Shown in pieces: positions 1 to 8,282 of a stretch of DNA of 64,000 nt. Every line of letters starts with the position of its first letter. The stretch's first letter is position 1. The stretch is from Collinsella sp. (GTDB lineage: Bacteria > Actinomycetota > Coriobacteriia > Coriobacteriales > Coriobacteriaceae), in the NCBI GenBank assembly GCA_019419505.1, contig DXZS01000024.1, forward strand, positions 38,434 through 102,433, written 5' to 3'. Position numbers and translations under genes: made by a program. The notes beneath the pieces were generated by a model. The model had not been told where the DNA came from and did no database searches. It saw only the letters and a list, made by a program, of their open reading frames with translations.

Positions 1-601
1 CCTGAGCGCACGCGACCATCCCTGCAGCCGAAGCCGCAGCGAAAGCGCAAAGCGGCACGACGATCGCCGCGCGCTTCTTCAAAGGCGAGAGCCCCGCGGC
101 CATGCCGTCCGCCCGCGCGGCAGGCCAGCATTCAACGGCGAGCCCCGAAAGCGCGCGGGAGAACACGAGCGAGCACAGAAGCGCAAGGAACGCCCCCGCC
201 GTAAGCGGCAGCGCGATGAACAGGGAAAACTGCAGAATAAGGTACACAACAACACCGATGACCCCAAAGGCGCCCGCCCGCGGGTCGTGCATGATCTCGA
301 GCTTTCGCTCGCGCGGCGCCCAACTTGCAAGCGCATCGGAGGTGTCGCAGAGCCCGTCTAGGTGGATGCCTCCCGTCACCGCCACAGGCAGCGCCACGAG
401 CACGGCCGCGACGATGGTCGCGGGCACGCCGAGCAGGTTCGCAACGTGTCCCCATGCCGTCATGAGGAAGCCTTCCGCAAGGCCCACCAGGGGAAACGCG
501 GCAAGCGCATGGGTTGACCCGAAATCGGTCCAGGCCGATTTCGGGACGGGGATGCGCGAGAACGTTCCGAACGCCGCGCCGATTGCCTCTGCTATCTTCA
601 C
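1..601 (-). CDS. cobS: Adenosylcobinamide-GDP ribazoletransferase, C-terminus cut by window edge
   Basis: CobS joins alpha-ribazole(-phosphate) to adenosylcobinamide-GDP, the last membrane step of cobalamin assembly. About 200 residues are visible, starting at a GTG (599-601) that overlaps the cobU stop as GTGA. The N-terminus reads MKIAEAIGAAFGTFSRIPVP, and the family motif GGIHLDGLCDTSDAL follows near residue 80, then an MHDPRAGAFGV stretch. Both motifs are typical of the Mg-binding, CDP-alcohol-transferase-like active site. Hydrophobic membrane segments are evident through the rest. The gene continues left of position 1. It is the last visible cistron of the leftward corrin operon, probably translationally coupled to cobU. 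Confidence 0.93.
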   Translation of the reverse strand, partial: MKIAEAIGAAFGTFSRIPVPKSAWTDFGSTHALAAFPLVGLAEGFLMTAWGHVANLLGVPATIVAAVLVALPVAVTGGIHLDGLCDTSDALASWAPRERKLEIMHDPRAGAFGVIGVVVYLILQFSLFIALPLTAGAFLALLCSLVFSRALSGLAVECWPAARADGMAAGLSPLKKRAAIVVPLCAFAAASAAGMVACAQ

Positions 602-1146
602 CTTGTAGGTCCTTCGCCTTTCATCCACACGGGAATCCCGCATACCACTTCGACTGCGCGGTCGGCCAGCGCCGCCACGCCCGCGTTCACGCGCGCGAGC
701 GCGCGCCTCCATCCCTCGGTCCCCTCATCGTAGCGCATCCCATCGGCGAACACGTCGACGGAGACCACCACCGTATACGCAGCGGCCTGAGTGAGTCGTT
801 CGATGCCTCCGAGCACCTCGCGCGCCACAGCGTCGGGGTCACGTGGGGACAAGCCGCCTTCCGCGAAGAGCTCGTTCGCAACCAGGTTGCCCACGTCCTC
901 CAAAAGAAGCGTGCAGCCGCGCGGAAGCCCGGGCACTGCGGCGCCCACGTCACGCGTGCGCTCGAGGGTGGAAAACCCCTTGCCCTCGCGCATCGCCCGA
1001 TGGCGCGCGATACGGCGGGTGCCCTCTTCCCCGAAGGGCTCCATCGTTGCCAGGTACACGCGGGGGCCGTCGTGCCCGAGGCACAGGGACTCGGCATAGG
1101 CGCTCTTGCCGCTCGCGGCGGCGCCGATAACGAACGTCACCGTCAT
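598..1146 (-). CDS. cobU: Bifunctional adenosylcobinamide kinase / guanylyltransferase
   Basis: CobU phosphorylates adenosylcobinamide and then transfers GMP to it, giving the substrate of CobS. The 182-residue product is close to the usual family length. It opens with a P-loop GAAASGKSAYAE (residues 7-18), followed by RVYLATMEPFGEEGTRRIARHR, which corresponds to the guanylylated-histidine region. LLLEDVGNLVANELF matches the conserved segment after the second strand. The ATG overlaps the cobT stop as ATGA, and the stop overlaps the cobS GTG, so all three genes are likely coupled. Loss of the pathway lower down would still leave this enzyme useful for cobinamide salvage. Confidence 0.95.
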   Translation of the reverse strand: MTVTFVIGAAASGKSAYAESLCLGHDGPRVYLATMEPFGEEGTRRIARHRAMREGKGFSTLERTRDVGAAVPGLPRGCTLLLEDVGNLVANELFAEGGLSPRDPDAVAREVLGGIERLTQAAAYTVVVSVDVFADGMRYDEGTEGWRRALARVNAGVAALADRAVEVVCGIPVWMKGEGPTR

Positions 1147-2285
1147 TTCCCGGCCTCGAAATGCTCGTAAGCAGCCATGCCAGTCGCCGTGAACGTCTTC
1201 CCATCCCGGTACACGCGCAGCGCCGAATCCAGAAGGGGCAGATACGCCATGGCGCCCGCGCCCTCGCCCAAGTGCATGCCTGCGTCGAGGGGTGCCTTTA
1301 TGCCGAGCTCGCGAAGGAGCTCCTGGCTTGCGGGTTCGCTAGATGCGTGGGTGCCCACGAGGTAGCCCAAGGCGTTGGGGCACAGGCGCACCGCGCACAG
1401 GGCCGCCGTGCAGGATATGACCCCGTCGAGGAGCGCCGGCGCCTTCGAGGCCGCGGCCCCCAGGTAGAAGCCACACATCGCCGCGATGTCGAAGCCGCCC
1501 ACCTTCGAGAGCACGTCGATCGGGTCGGCGGGATCGGGCGAGTTCGCGTCGATAGCGCGCTCGACCACGTCGCGCTTGCGCGCGAGCGAGGTGTCCGAGA
1601 GCCCCGCGCCGCGCCCGACGAGGCTCCGCGCGTCCGCTCGGATGAGCACTGCGGCCACCGCCGCCGAGGTGGTCGTGTTGCCGATGCCCATCTCGCCCGC
1701 GGCGAGAAGGCGCACGCCGGCGCGGGCAAGCCCGCACGCGACGGCGATTCCGACCTCGATCGCGCGCACGGCCCCATCGCGAGACATGGCGGAGCCGTGC
1801 GCGATGTTGCCGCTCCCCCGCCGCACGTTCGCGCGCACCATGCGAGCGTCTTCTATGCCCCGGGCCATACCCACGTCGACGGGCACGACCTCGGCACCCG
1901 CGAACGCCGCCATGCGGCAGGCGCTCGTGGCCCCCTCGCACATGTTGCGCGCGACGGCTCGCGTCACGTCTTGCCCGCTTTGCGACACGCCCTCGGCAAC
2001 GACCCCGTTGTCGGAGAAGAATACCGCGAGCGCACGGGGAAACTCGGCCACCTCGGCGCTCCCCTGAGCTGCGGCGATACGCGCGACGGCGTCTTCAAAG
2101 TCGCCCAATCCCCCCAAAGGATGCGCGATGGAATCCCACGCGGCGTACGCGGCGGCGCGGGCACACTCATCTGCGGGCGCGATCCGGGAGAGCGCGGCTT
2201 CGAGCACGGCGCCCGGCGCCGACGAGAACGCGCGCTCGACTTCCTCGCGGATGCAGGCAAGCGCGGTTTCGGTTGCTTCAGCCAT
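1143..2285 (-). CDS. cobT: Nicotinate-nucleotide--dimethylbenzimidazole phosphoribosyltransferase
   Basis: CobT activates the lower-ligand base by moving phosphoribose from nicotinate mononucleotide to it. The 380-residue product carries SDNGVVAEGVSQSGQDVTRA (about residues 80-100), GEMGIGNTTTSAA in the middle, and the C-terminal LGEGAGAMAYLPLLDSA segment. The glutamate in GEGAGA corresponds to the known catalytic base. I chose the ATG at 2283-2285 because GGAG sits just upstream and the extra 31 codons of the longer frame are Arg-rich and unlike the family. The gene overlaps cbiA by 8 bases and cobU by 4. Which base it activates cannot be read from the sequence. Confidence 0.95.
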   Translation of the reverse strand: MAEATETALACIREEVERAFSSAPGAVLEAALSRIAPADECARAAAYAAWDSIAHPLGGLGDFEDAVARIAAAQGSAEVAEFPRALAVFFSDNGVVAEGVSQSGQDVTRAVARNMCEGATSACRMAAFAGAEVVPVDVGMARGIEDARMVRANVRRGSGNIAHGSAMSRDGAVRAIEVGIAVACGLARAGVRLLAAGEMGIGNTTTSAAVAAVLIRADARSLVGRGAGLSDTSLARKRDVVERAIDANSPDPADPIDVLSKVGGFDIAAMCGFYLGAAASKAPALLDGVISCTAALCAVRLCPNALGYLVGTHASSEPASQELLRELGIKAPLDAGMHLGEGAGAMAYLPLLDSALRVYRDGKTFTATGMAAYEHFEAGK

Positions 2286-3660
2286 GCCGTCTCCTCTCTG
2301 CGAACGACGCTGTGGCAGACGCGAACGCGCGCGCAACGTCGGGGTTCGCAGGATAGTACACATGCGGGAAGCCCGCAACCAGGGCCGGGGTGGTCGTCAT
2401 GCACGGCCAGCCCTTGTCGCGCCGGGGCTTCTGCGCCCAGAAGTCGCCGCCCGGGCAGGTGGACTGCCAGTAGTGGAACTCGTGCGCGCGGATGCGTGTG
2501 CCGCGCGGCCCGTAGAGCCCGTAGCGTTGGGAAGTGAGCTCCACGTACCCGAAATGGGACAGCCTTCCCCCGTTCTCGCTTGCGCCCTCAAGGGCGCCCG
2601 CAACAGGCCAGCGCCGCCCCTCGCTATCGGAGATTTCGCGCTGCAGGTACAGAAACCCACCGCATTCGGCAACCGTCGGCATGCCGGATTCCACCGCACG
2701 CCGCACCGCCTCGCGCATCGGCGCGTTCTCGGAGAGCTGCCGCGCATGGAGCTCCGGGTAGCCGCCTCCCAGATAGAGGGCGCTTGTCCCCCGGGGCAAC
2801 TCGCTATCACACAGGGGGCTGAAAAAGGCCAGCTCGCAACCCAGGTCCTCGAGCGCGCGCAGGTTCTCCTCGTAGTAGAACGAGAACGCCTCGTCACGTG
2901 CGACGGCGACGATGGGCCGCGCTCCCGCGATCGGCTCCAACCGGTAAGGTTCCTCGCGGATATCGGGTGCCGTCGCCGCTATTTCGAGCAAGCGGTCGAC
3001 GTCGACGCTCTTTTCCACCAGCTCGGCCATCTTGTCGATGCGCGCGGAGAGCTGCTCGACCTCGTCGGCGGTCACAAGCCCCAAATGCCGGCTTTCGAGC
3101 GAGAACGCATCGTCGGCGGGGATATTCCCCAAAACCGCGACACCCGTGTGCTTCTCGATCGCAGGCTTCGCGTAGGCGCAGGCAGCGGCGCTCGTCTTGT
3201 TCAGCACGACGCCGCGCACGTTCGCACAAGGCAGGAACTCGGCGATGCCGCGGATTACGGCGGCGAGCGATAAAGACGCCCCGCGCCCGTTCACCACTAA
3301 AACGACCGGCGTTTCCGTGTCGCACGCAACCTGGTAGCTGCTCGCATCGGCCACGCCGGGCGCCATGCCGTCGTAGAAGCCCATGGCCCCCTCGAGCACC
3401 GCGACATCCGCGCCCGCAGCGCCGCGTGCGAGCAGGGCGCGCAGCGTCGGGGCGTCGGTGAAGAAGCCGTCTAAGTTGCCCGAGCGCGCACCCACGACGC
3501 GGCGATGAAAGAGCGGGTCAATGTAGTCGGGGCCGCATTTGAAGGCCGCGCATGCGAGGCCGCGGCGCGCAAGCGCGCGCAGGAGCGCGCACGTAACGAC
3601 CGTCTTGCCGCTCCCGCTCGAGGGCGCAGCGACCATGAAGCGAGGGATGGTCGTGCTCAC
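2278..3660 (-). CDS. cbiA: Cobyrinate a,c-diamide synthase
   Basis: CbiA amidates the a and c side chains of (cobalt-)cobyrinate using glutamine and ATP. The 460-residue protein has an N-terminal P-loop, APSSGSGKT (about residues 10-18), then KCGPDYIDPLFHR, the usual substrate and nucleotide segment. Its C-terminal class I glutaminase domain has GGGYPELHA and the nucleophile motif AECGGFLYL, with a histidine in RAHEFHYW. The GTG start at 3658-3660 overlaps the cbiET stop as GTGA. The longer upstream frame is an Arg/Pro-rich shadow of cbiET. CobB is the aerobic-pathway name, but the CbiD/CbiG neighbours mark the anaerobic pathway. Confidence 0.95.
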   Translation of the reverse strand: MSTTIPRFMVAAPSSGSGKTVVTCALLRALARRGLACAAFKCGPDYIDPLFHRRVVGARSGNLDGFFTDAPTLRALLARGAAGADVAVLEGAMGFYDGMAPGVADASSYQVACDTETPVVLVVNGRGASLSLAAVIRGIAEFLPCANVRGVVLNKTSAAACAYAKPAIEKHTGVAVLGNIPADDAFSLESRHLGLVTADEVEQLSARIDKMAELVEKSVDVDRLLEIAATAPDIREEPYRLEPIAGARPIVAVARDEAFSFYYEENLRALEDLGCELAFFSPLCDSELPRGTSALYLGGGYPELHARQLSENAPMREAVRRAVESGMPTVAECGGFLYLQREISDSEGRRWPVAGALEGASENGGRLSHFGYVELTSQRYGLYGPRGTRIRAHEFHYWQSTCPGGDFWAQKPRRDKGWPCMTTTPALVAGFPHVYYPANPDVARAFASATASFAERRRHG

Positions 3661-5006
3661 CGGGCGCCGCCTTCCCCACCTGCACCACGCGCGCTGACGA
3701 GGAACACGGGGTTTTGCGCCTTCATAAGATGGTGCGAGCCTACAGCCTCGGCGCGGGCGGCCGACACCTGGCACGCCTCGAACCCCTTAAAGCGCGAACC
3801 CGAGAGGAGCGCGCACGCCTCGGTGAGCGTCTCAACGGTGACGCATGGCACGCACAGGCGAACCTGCGAGTTCTTCTCGAGCGCCGCCTCCACGATGGAG
3901 GGAAGCTCGCCCGCGCTCCCGCCGACGAACACGGCGTCGGGGACGGGCAGTTTCGCGAGCGCTTCGGGGGCGACACCGGGGATCGCATGCACGTTGCCGC
4001 ACCCGAATGCATCCGCGTTCTCTCGGATGAGCCGCACGCCGGCCGCGTTGCGCTCGACCGCCCATACCGACCCCGTTCGCGCGACGAGCGCCGCCTCAAT
4101 CGACACGCTCCCCGTGCCGGCGCCGACGTCCCACACGGTGTCGGTCGCGGTAAGGCGCAGCTTCGCGAGCGCGACGGCGCGCACCTCCTGCTTGGTCATG
4201 GGAACGTCGCCGCGGATGAAAAGCTCGTCGGGAATGCCCGAGGAAGCGTACGGCCAGCGGGAGCTCGCGGCGCGGGATGCGCCCGCAAAGTCCGCCGCGG
4301 AAGAAGCCGCCGCGGGCGCGGACGCGCCGGCCGGCGCCTCGGAGGCTGCGCTAGAGCCCACAGGCGACCCGGCGCCGCCTGCGAACTCGATAAGCATCAC
4401 GTTCAAGTCGTCGAACGTCTGACCTGCGATTTCACTTGCGGTCGCGCAGGTGATGCGCTCGTTGGGGTACGACAGGCGCTCGGCCACCGTCACGCGCGCG
4501 TCCCCGAAGCCCGCCTGCACAAGCTCGCCCGAAAGCCGCGAGGGGTCGTCCCCGCCCGACGTGGCGAGGAAGAGCTCGCCTGAGCGCTCGGCCTCGGCCA
4601 CGATGTCGCACGCCACGCCGTGAGCGCTCGCGAAGCGCCAATCCTGCCATGGACGCGCGAGGCGCGCGGCGAGATACGACGCTGAGCTTATGCCGGGAAT
4701 GATGCGCACGTCCACCTGCGCGTCGCCGGAGAGCGCCTCCACCAGGCGGCGCGCGCCGCTGAACAGCCCCACATCGCCCGTCATCACGACCACGGCGCGC
4801 TGCCACGACGCCGCATCGGTGAGCGCGGCGACGATGTCCGCCGTCTTCACGAGCTCGCATCTCACCACGTCGGGCGGCACGTCGATGCCGGCAAGCGCGC
4901 GATGAGCGCCGATGACCACGTCGGCGATGTCGATCGCGTCGAGCGCCGCGCGCGAGAGCAAGTCGGGGTTTCCGGGCCCCGCCCCGATGATCGTTACCTT
5001 TCGCAT
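3657..5006 (-). CDS. cbiET: Fused cobalt-precorrin-7 C5-methyltransferase / cobalt-precorrin-6B C15-methyltransferase (decarboxylating)
   Basis: This 449-residue fusion carries two SAM-dependent steps of corrin synthesis. Residues 1-200 are a CbiE-type tetrapyrrole methylase starting MRKVTIIGAGPGNPDLLSRA, with MTGDVGLFSGARRL and PGISSASYLAARL. Residues from about 255 are CbiT: IRGDVPMTKQEVRAVAL, then the SAM loop DVGAGTGSVSIE. The two halves are joined by an unusually long Ala/Ser/Pro-rich linker (about residues 200-250). The ATG at 5004-5006 was chosen because the family motif begins there; the longer frame is a shadow of cbiH. Its start lies inside the end of cbiH (13-base overlap) and its stop overlaps the cbiA GTG. 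Confidence 0.94.
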   Translation of the reverse strand: MRKVTIIGAGPGNPDLLSRAALDAIDIADVVIGAHRALAGIDVPPDVVRCELVKTADIVAALTDAASWQRAVVVMTGDVGLFSGARRLVEALSGDAQVDVRIIPGISSASYLAARLARPWQDWRFASAHGVACDIVAEAERSGELFLATSGGDDPSRLSGELVQAGFGDARVTVAERLSYPNERITCATASEIAGQTFDDLNVMLIEFAGGAGSPVGSSAASEAPAGASAPAAASSAADFAGASRAASSRWPYASSGIPDELFIRGDVPMTKQEVRAVALAKLRLTATDTVWDVGAGTGSVSIEAALVARTGSVWAVERNAAGVRLIRENADAFGCGNVHAIPGVAPEALAKLPVPDAVFVGGSAGELPSIVEAALEKNSQVRLCVPCVTVETLTEACALLSGSRFKGFEACQVSAARAEAVGSHHLMKAQNPVFLVSARGAGGEGGAR

Positions 5007-5737
5007 GGAATCTCCCGATACCCGCGCGGCGTGACCATGCGGCCGCCTACGAGCTTCGTGTCCGCGTTGCCGACGAACACGGTGGTGAACATGTCGGCGT
5101 CGATCTCCCCCAGCTCGGAGAGCCTGCACATGCCCGTCTGCTGCCCCTCGCGCCCGATGTTACGTACCCAGCCGCAGAGCGTGTCGGGGGCCTTCCATTC
5201 GAGCATAATCTTCGCCGCGCGTGAGAGCCTGTCGGCGCGCTTTCTGCTGCGCGGGTTGTACAAACAGATGCAGAAGTCGGCGCTCGCCACGGCGGCGAGC
5301 CTGCGCTCGATGACCTCCCATGGCGTGAGCAGGTCGGAGAGCGACACGACCGCGAAGTCGTGGGCAAGCGGGGCGCCGAGCACCGCCGACCCGCTCTGAG
5401 CCGCGGTGGCCCCGGCGATAACTTCCACGTCTACATCGGGGTAGTCCTCCGCAAGCTCCAGCACGGGGCTCGCCATGCCGTACACGCCCGCGTCGCCGCT
5501 GCACACGAGCGCCACGGCTTCTCCACTCTGCGCGCGCGAAAGCGCAAGGCGGCACCGTTCGACCTCGTGCATCATCGGCGTCGCGAGATGCGCCGCGTCG
5601 GGCACGGCGGCGAGCGCGAGCTCCACGTATTTCGTGTAACCCACAACGACGTCGGACGCCTCGAGCGCACGCCGAGCCGCAATCGTCATGCCGTCGGGGC
5701 CGCCCGGGCCGATTCCCACCACGAAGAGCTTTCCCAT
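4994..5737 (-). CDS. cbiH: Cobalt-precorrin-3B C17-methyltransferase
   Basis: CbiH methylates C17 and drives ring contraction in the anaerobic corrin pathway. The 247-residue product is a typical single-domain tetrapyrrole methylase: KLFVVGIGPGGPDGMT at the N-terminus, VVVGYTKYVEL, then LVCSGDAGVYGMASP and VIAGATAAQSGSAVLGAPLAHDF. The segment CLYNPRSRKRADRL is characteristic of CobJ/CbiH. I prefer the ATG at 5735-5737, which has AAGGAG five bases upstream; a GTG one codon earlier is also possible. The cbiG stop overlaps this start, so translation is probably coupled. Confidence 0.95.
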   Translation of the reverse strand: MGKLFVVGIGPGGPDGMTIAARRALEASDVVVGYTKYVELALAAVPDAAHLATPMMHEVERCRLALSRAQSGEAVALVCSGDAGVYGMASPVLELAEDYPDVDVEVIAGATAAQSGSAVLGAPLAHDFAVVSLSDLLTPWEVIERRLAAVASADFCICLYNPRSRKRADRLSRAAKIMLEWKAPDTLCGWVRNIGREGQQTGMCRLSELGEIDADMFTTVFVGNADTKLVGGRMVTPRGYREIPCER

Positions 5738-6870
5738 CACCGCTCCTTAAACGAAAGTTTAATAGTTACCTTGGAAAACGCGACGGTCACGCCGCCGTGA
5801 GCGAGCTTCGGGAAGATAAGTTTGCCCCCCTCCGCGAGCGCTGCCCGCTCGCACACGTTGTCGACCCCCACCGTCGCGCGCACGAAATCAGATGGCGAAA
5901 CGCTGCCTTCGACCTGCGACAACTCCTCTGCGGAATACGTCGCAAGCGGGATATTGCGCGCGCAGCAGAAGGCGAGCAGACCCTCCTCGTGCGCCTTCAC
6001 GTCGATCGTCGCCGCCTCGCGCACGGCCGAAGGCGAGATACCCACCTGCCCGCACGCGAGAAGAAACGCCTCCTCGATCGCTTCGGCGCACGCACCGCGA
6101 CGGCATCCTATGCCCGCAACGATGCAGGGCACGACAAGGCGAAGCGGCTCGGGCGCAGGCGCCTGCGCCCGCACGCCCGCCGGCTTCCCCGTCTCACCGG
6201 CGGGCACGACCTCGCCCGTTGTCTCCGCCGCACAAGCGGACGCACCTGCATTCGCGCCAGCGAACGGCGACACGACGATATCGGCCCGAGCGCGGTCGGA
6301 CGCAATGTCAACCCCCTCAGGCGGCTGTCCCGAAATCGGCATGTCGGAATAGAGCGCCACGCGCCCGCCCGAAAGCAGCCGCGCCGACACTCGCTTGATG
6401 GCCTCGGGATTCGAAACGGCGAGCCCCGCACAGCGCGCCCACGTATCCACCGCCCACACGCCGCGGACGTCGGTCGCCGTGGTGATGACGGGGATGGCCC
6501 CTGCCGCGCGTGCCACAGTTTGCGCAAGCTCGTTCGCACCGCCCAAATGCCCCGACAAAAGCGGGACGGCAAAGCGCCCCGCCTCGTCGATCGCCACAAC
6601 CGCGGGATCGTTTGCCTTCGAGGCGACATGCGGCGCGATCGCCCGCACGGCGATGCCCGCCGCGCCCACGAACAGAAGCGCGTCCGACGCTTCCCACGCG
6701 AGCGCCGTCCATGCGCGCAGGTCGGCCTTCCCCTCGCCGAACCCGCGCGAAACGGAAACGTCCCAGCCAGGGTCGTCTTCACCTGTCTGCGCGCAATCGG
6801 AAAGCGCGTGTGCGGTGCGCACCGCCAACGCATACCCCCTCTCAGTGAACGCTATGCAGGAAACCCTCAT
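5737..6870 (-). CDS. cbiG: Cobalt-precorrin-5A hydrolase
   Basis: CbiG opens the delta-lactone of cobalt-precorrin-5A and releases acetaldehyde, a step specific to the anaerobic route. The 377-residue protein shows the central motif FVGAAGIAVRAIAPHVASK (about residues 65-85), followed by PLLSGHLGGANELA. The C-terminal domain has VAGIGCRRGACAEAIEEA and ends in LAHGGVTVAFS, all usual for full-length CbiG. A Gly/Ala-rich insert near residues 205-240 separates the domains. The ATG follows directly on the TAG of the cbiL remnant with no gap. Confidence 0.94.
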   Translation of the reverse strand: MRVSCIAFTERGYALAVRTAHALSDCAQTGEDDPGWDVSVSRGFGEGKADLRAWTALAWEASDALLFVGAAGIAVRAIAPHVASKANDPAVVAIDEAGRFAVPLLSGHLGGANELAQTVARAAGAIPVITTATDVRGVWAVDTWARCAGLAVSNPEAIKRVSARLLSGGRVALYSDMPISGQPPEGVDIASDRARADIVVSPFAGANAGASACAAETTGEVVPAGETGKPAGVRAQAPAPEPLRLVVPCIVAGIGCRRGACAEAIEEAFLLACGQVGISPSAVREAATIDVKAHEEGLLAFCCARNIPLATYSAEELSQVEGSVSPSDFVRATVGVDNVCERAALAEGGKLIFPKLAHGGVTVAFSKVTIKLSFKER

Positions 6871-7104
6871 CTAGCGCACCACCATCGTCGAGAAGTAGCT
6901 GCCCCGATCGGGCACATCGTCGAGCGAGCGGTACACGCGCTCGCCCGGAAGCCCACAGTCCTCTACAAGCTCGGCACCGTCGAAGGCGCCCTCCTCGCGA
7001 AGGATGCATTTCGTGTCCGCAAGCGAGCGGCGCGCCTTCATGACCACCTTCGTCCCCGGCCAGCCGATTGCACGGCGCACCCCGTACAGAACGCCTTTAC
7101 TCAT
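6871..7104 (-). pseudogene. cbiL: Internally deleted precorrin-2 C20-methyltransferase remnant
   Basis: The reading frame encodes only 77 residues. The first nine, MSKGVLYGV, match the start of CbiL-type methylases, where GVGPGDP and the SAM-binding core would follow. Instead the sequence passes through RRAIGWPG to TKVVMKARRSLADT, which is the C-terminal part of CbiL. It then continues through CGLPGERVYRSLDD and SYFSTMVVR to the end. CbiL is normally about 230-240 residues, so roughly 150 residues are missing in frame, including the SAM and substrate regions. The frame keeps its overlap with cbiD (8 bases) and abuts cbiG, so downstream coupling survives. It cannot be a working methyltransferase as read; an intact copy may exist elsewhere. 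Confidence 0.8.
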
Positions 7105-8281
7105 ACGTCGCCCCCAATTTCCCGATAACTGCATCGGCGCCCGACGTGCGGAAAAGCTCGCGGCGCTCGGCGTCGAACACGACCGCGGCGATGTCGCATG
7201 CGCCCGCCGCGCGGCGGCGCAACCTGTCCTCAATTGCCGCAGCGAGCGAGGCGCGCGCAGCGTCCCCAACGCCGGCGGCCTCGATTACCTCGAGCGCCGC
7301 CGTGGTCGTGACGGACGACATGATCTCGCGCACGGTCTTCGCGCCCGCGCCGGCCATGGCCGCGTGGGCGGCCAGAATCTCCGCGCGGCAGTCGGCGGTA
7401 CGCGAATGGGTGTCCATGATGCCGCCCGCGACCTTCACCAACTTGCCGATGTGTCCCACAAGAAGGACATTGGTGAATCCCTCGCGAACGCAGCAATCAA
7501 TCGCATCGCCCACAAAGTTGGAGATGAAGACCACCGGCGCACCGTTTAGGTGGAAATGCCCCGAGATGAACTGCCCGCCGTAGTTGCCGGGCGTGAGCAC
7601 GACTCCGCGCCGTCCCATAGCCGCATGCTGCCGAATCTCGAGCTCGATGCTGTCACGCAAGGCAGCGAGGCTGCGCGGCTCGACGATGCCCGTCGTTCCC
7701 AGGATGGAGATGCCGTCCTCTATCCCCAGGTGCGGGTTGAAGGTCTTTTCGGCAAGGGCCACACCCTCGGGTACCGAAATCGTCACAGCAATGTTTCCAG
7801 AAAAGCCGTGCGCGGCGCACACCTCACGCACCGCCGAAGTAATCATCGCGCGCGGCGTCGCGTTGATGGCGGCCGCCCCCACCGGCTGCTCGAGCCCGGG
7901 CAATGTCACGCGCCCCACGCCCACGCCGCCATCGACGGAAACTTCCGATTCGCGCGCGGGCACGTCCTTGCTGCCCGCAGCACCCGTGCCCGACCCCGCA
8001 TGTTCCACGTGCGCGTACACGAGTACGCCGTCAGTCACATCGGCATCGTCGCCTGCGTCCTTTCGCACGGCGCACTGGGCGCACCCCTCGCCGATGCATG
8101 CGTCGACCACGTTCGCCTCGACGGGCAGCCCGCCGGGGGTGACGATCGACACGAGGCCGACGGGCTTTCGTGACAAGAGCATCTCGCAGGCCGCCTTCGC
8201 CGCGAGCGCGGCGCAGCTCCCCGTGGTGTAGCCGCAGCGCAGGCGGGTCGTCCCGGTATATATGTAGTGCTCGAAGGCCAC
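7097..8281 (-). CDS. cbiD: Cobalt-precorrin-5B C1-methyltransferase
   Basis: CbiD methylates C1 in the anaerobic pathway and has no aerobic counterpart, so it identifies the route used here. The 394-residue protein begins near LRCGYTTGSCAALAAKAA, the family hallmark. NPHLGIEDGISILGTTGIVEP follows mid-protein, then GHIGKLVKVAGGIMDTHS. I chose the GTG at 8279-8281, one base after the cbiF stop; the longer frame upstream is an Arg-rich shadow of cbiF. An Asp/Gly/Ser-rich insert lies near residues 85-125. The stop overlaps the start of the cbiL remnant. Confidence 0.94.
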   Translation of the reverse strand: MAFEHYIYTGTTRLRCGYTTGSCAALAAKAACEMLLSRKPVGLVSIVTPGGLPVEANVVDACIGEGCAQCAVRKDAGDDADVTDGVLVYAHVEHAGSGTGAAGSKDVPARESEVSVDGGVGVGRVTLPGLEQPVGAAAINATPRAMITSAVREVCAAHGFSGNIAVTISVPEGVALAEKTFNPHLGIEDGISILGTTGIVEPRSLAALRDSIELEIRQHAAMGRRGVVLTPGNYGGQFISGHFHLNGAPVVFISNFVGDAIDCCVREGFTNVLLVGHIGKLVKVAGGIMDTHSRTADCRAEILAAHAAMAGAGAKTVREIMSSVTTTAALEVIEAAGVGDAARASLAAAIEDRLRRRAAGACDIAAVVFDAERRELFRTSGADAVIGKLGATYE

Positions 8282-8282
8282 G

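Noticed and set aside
6871..7269. 132-codon version of the cbiL remnant as a complete small gene
   Set aside because: The first 55 codons are a shadow of cbiD; homology to CbiL begins only at MSKGVLYGV.
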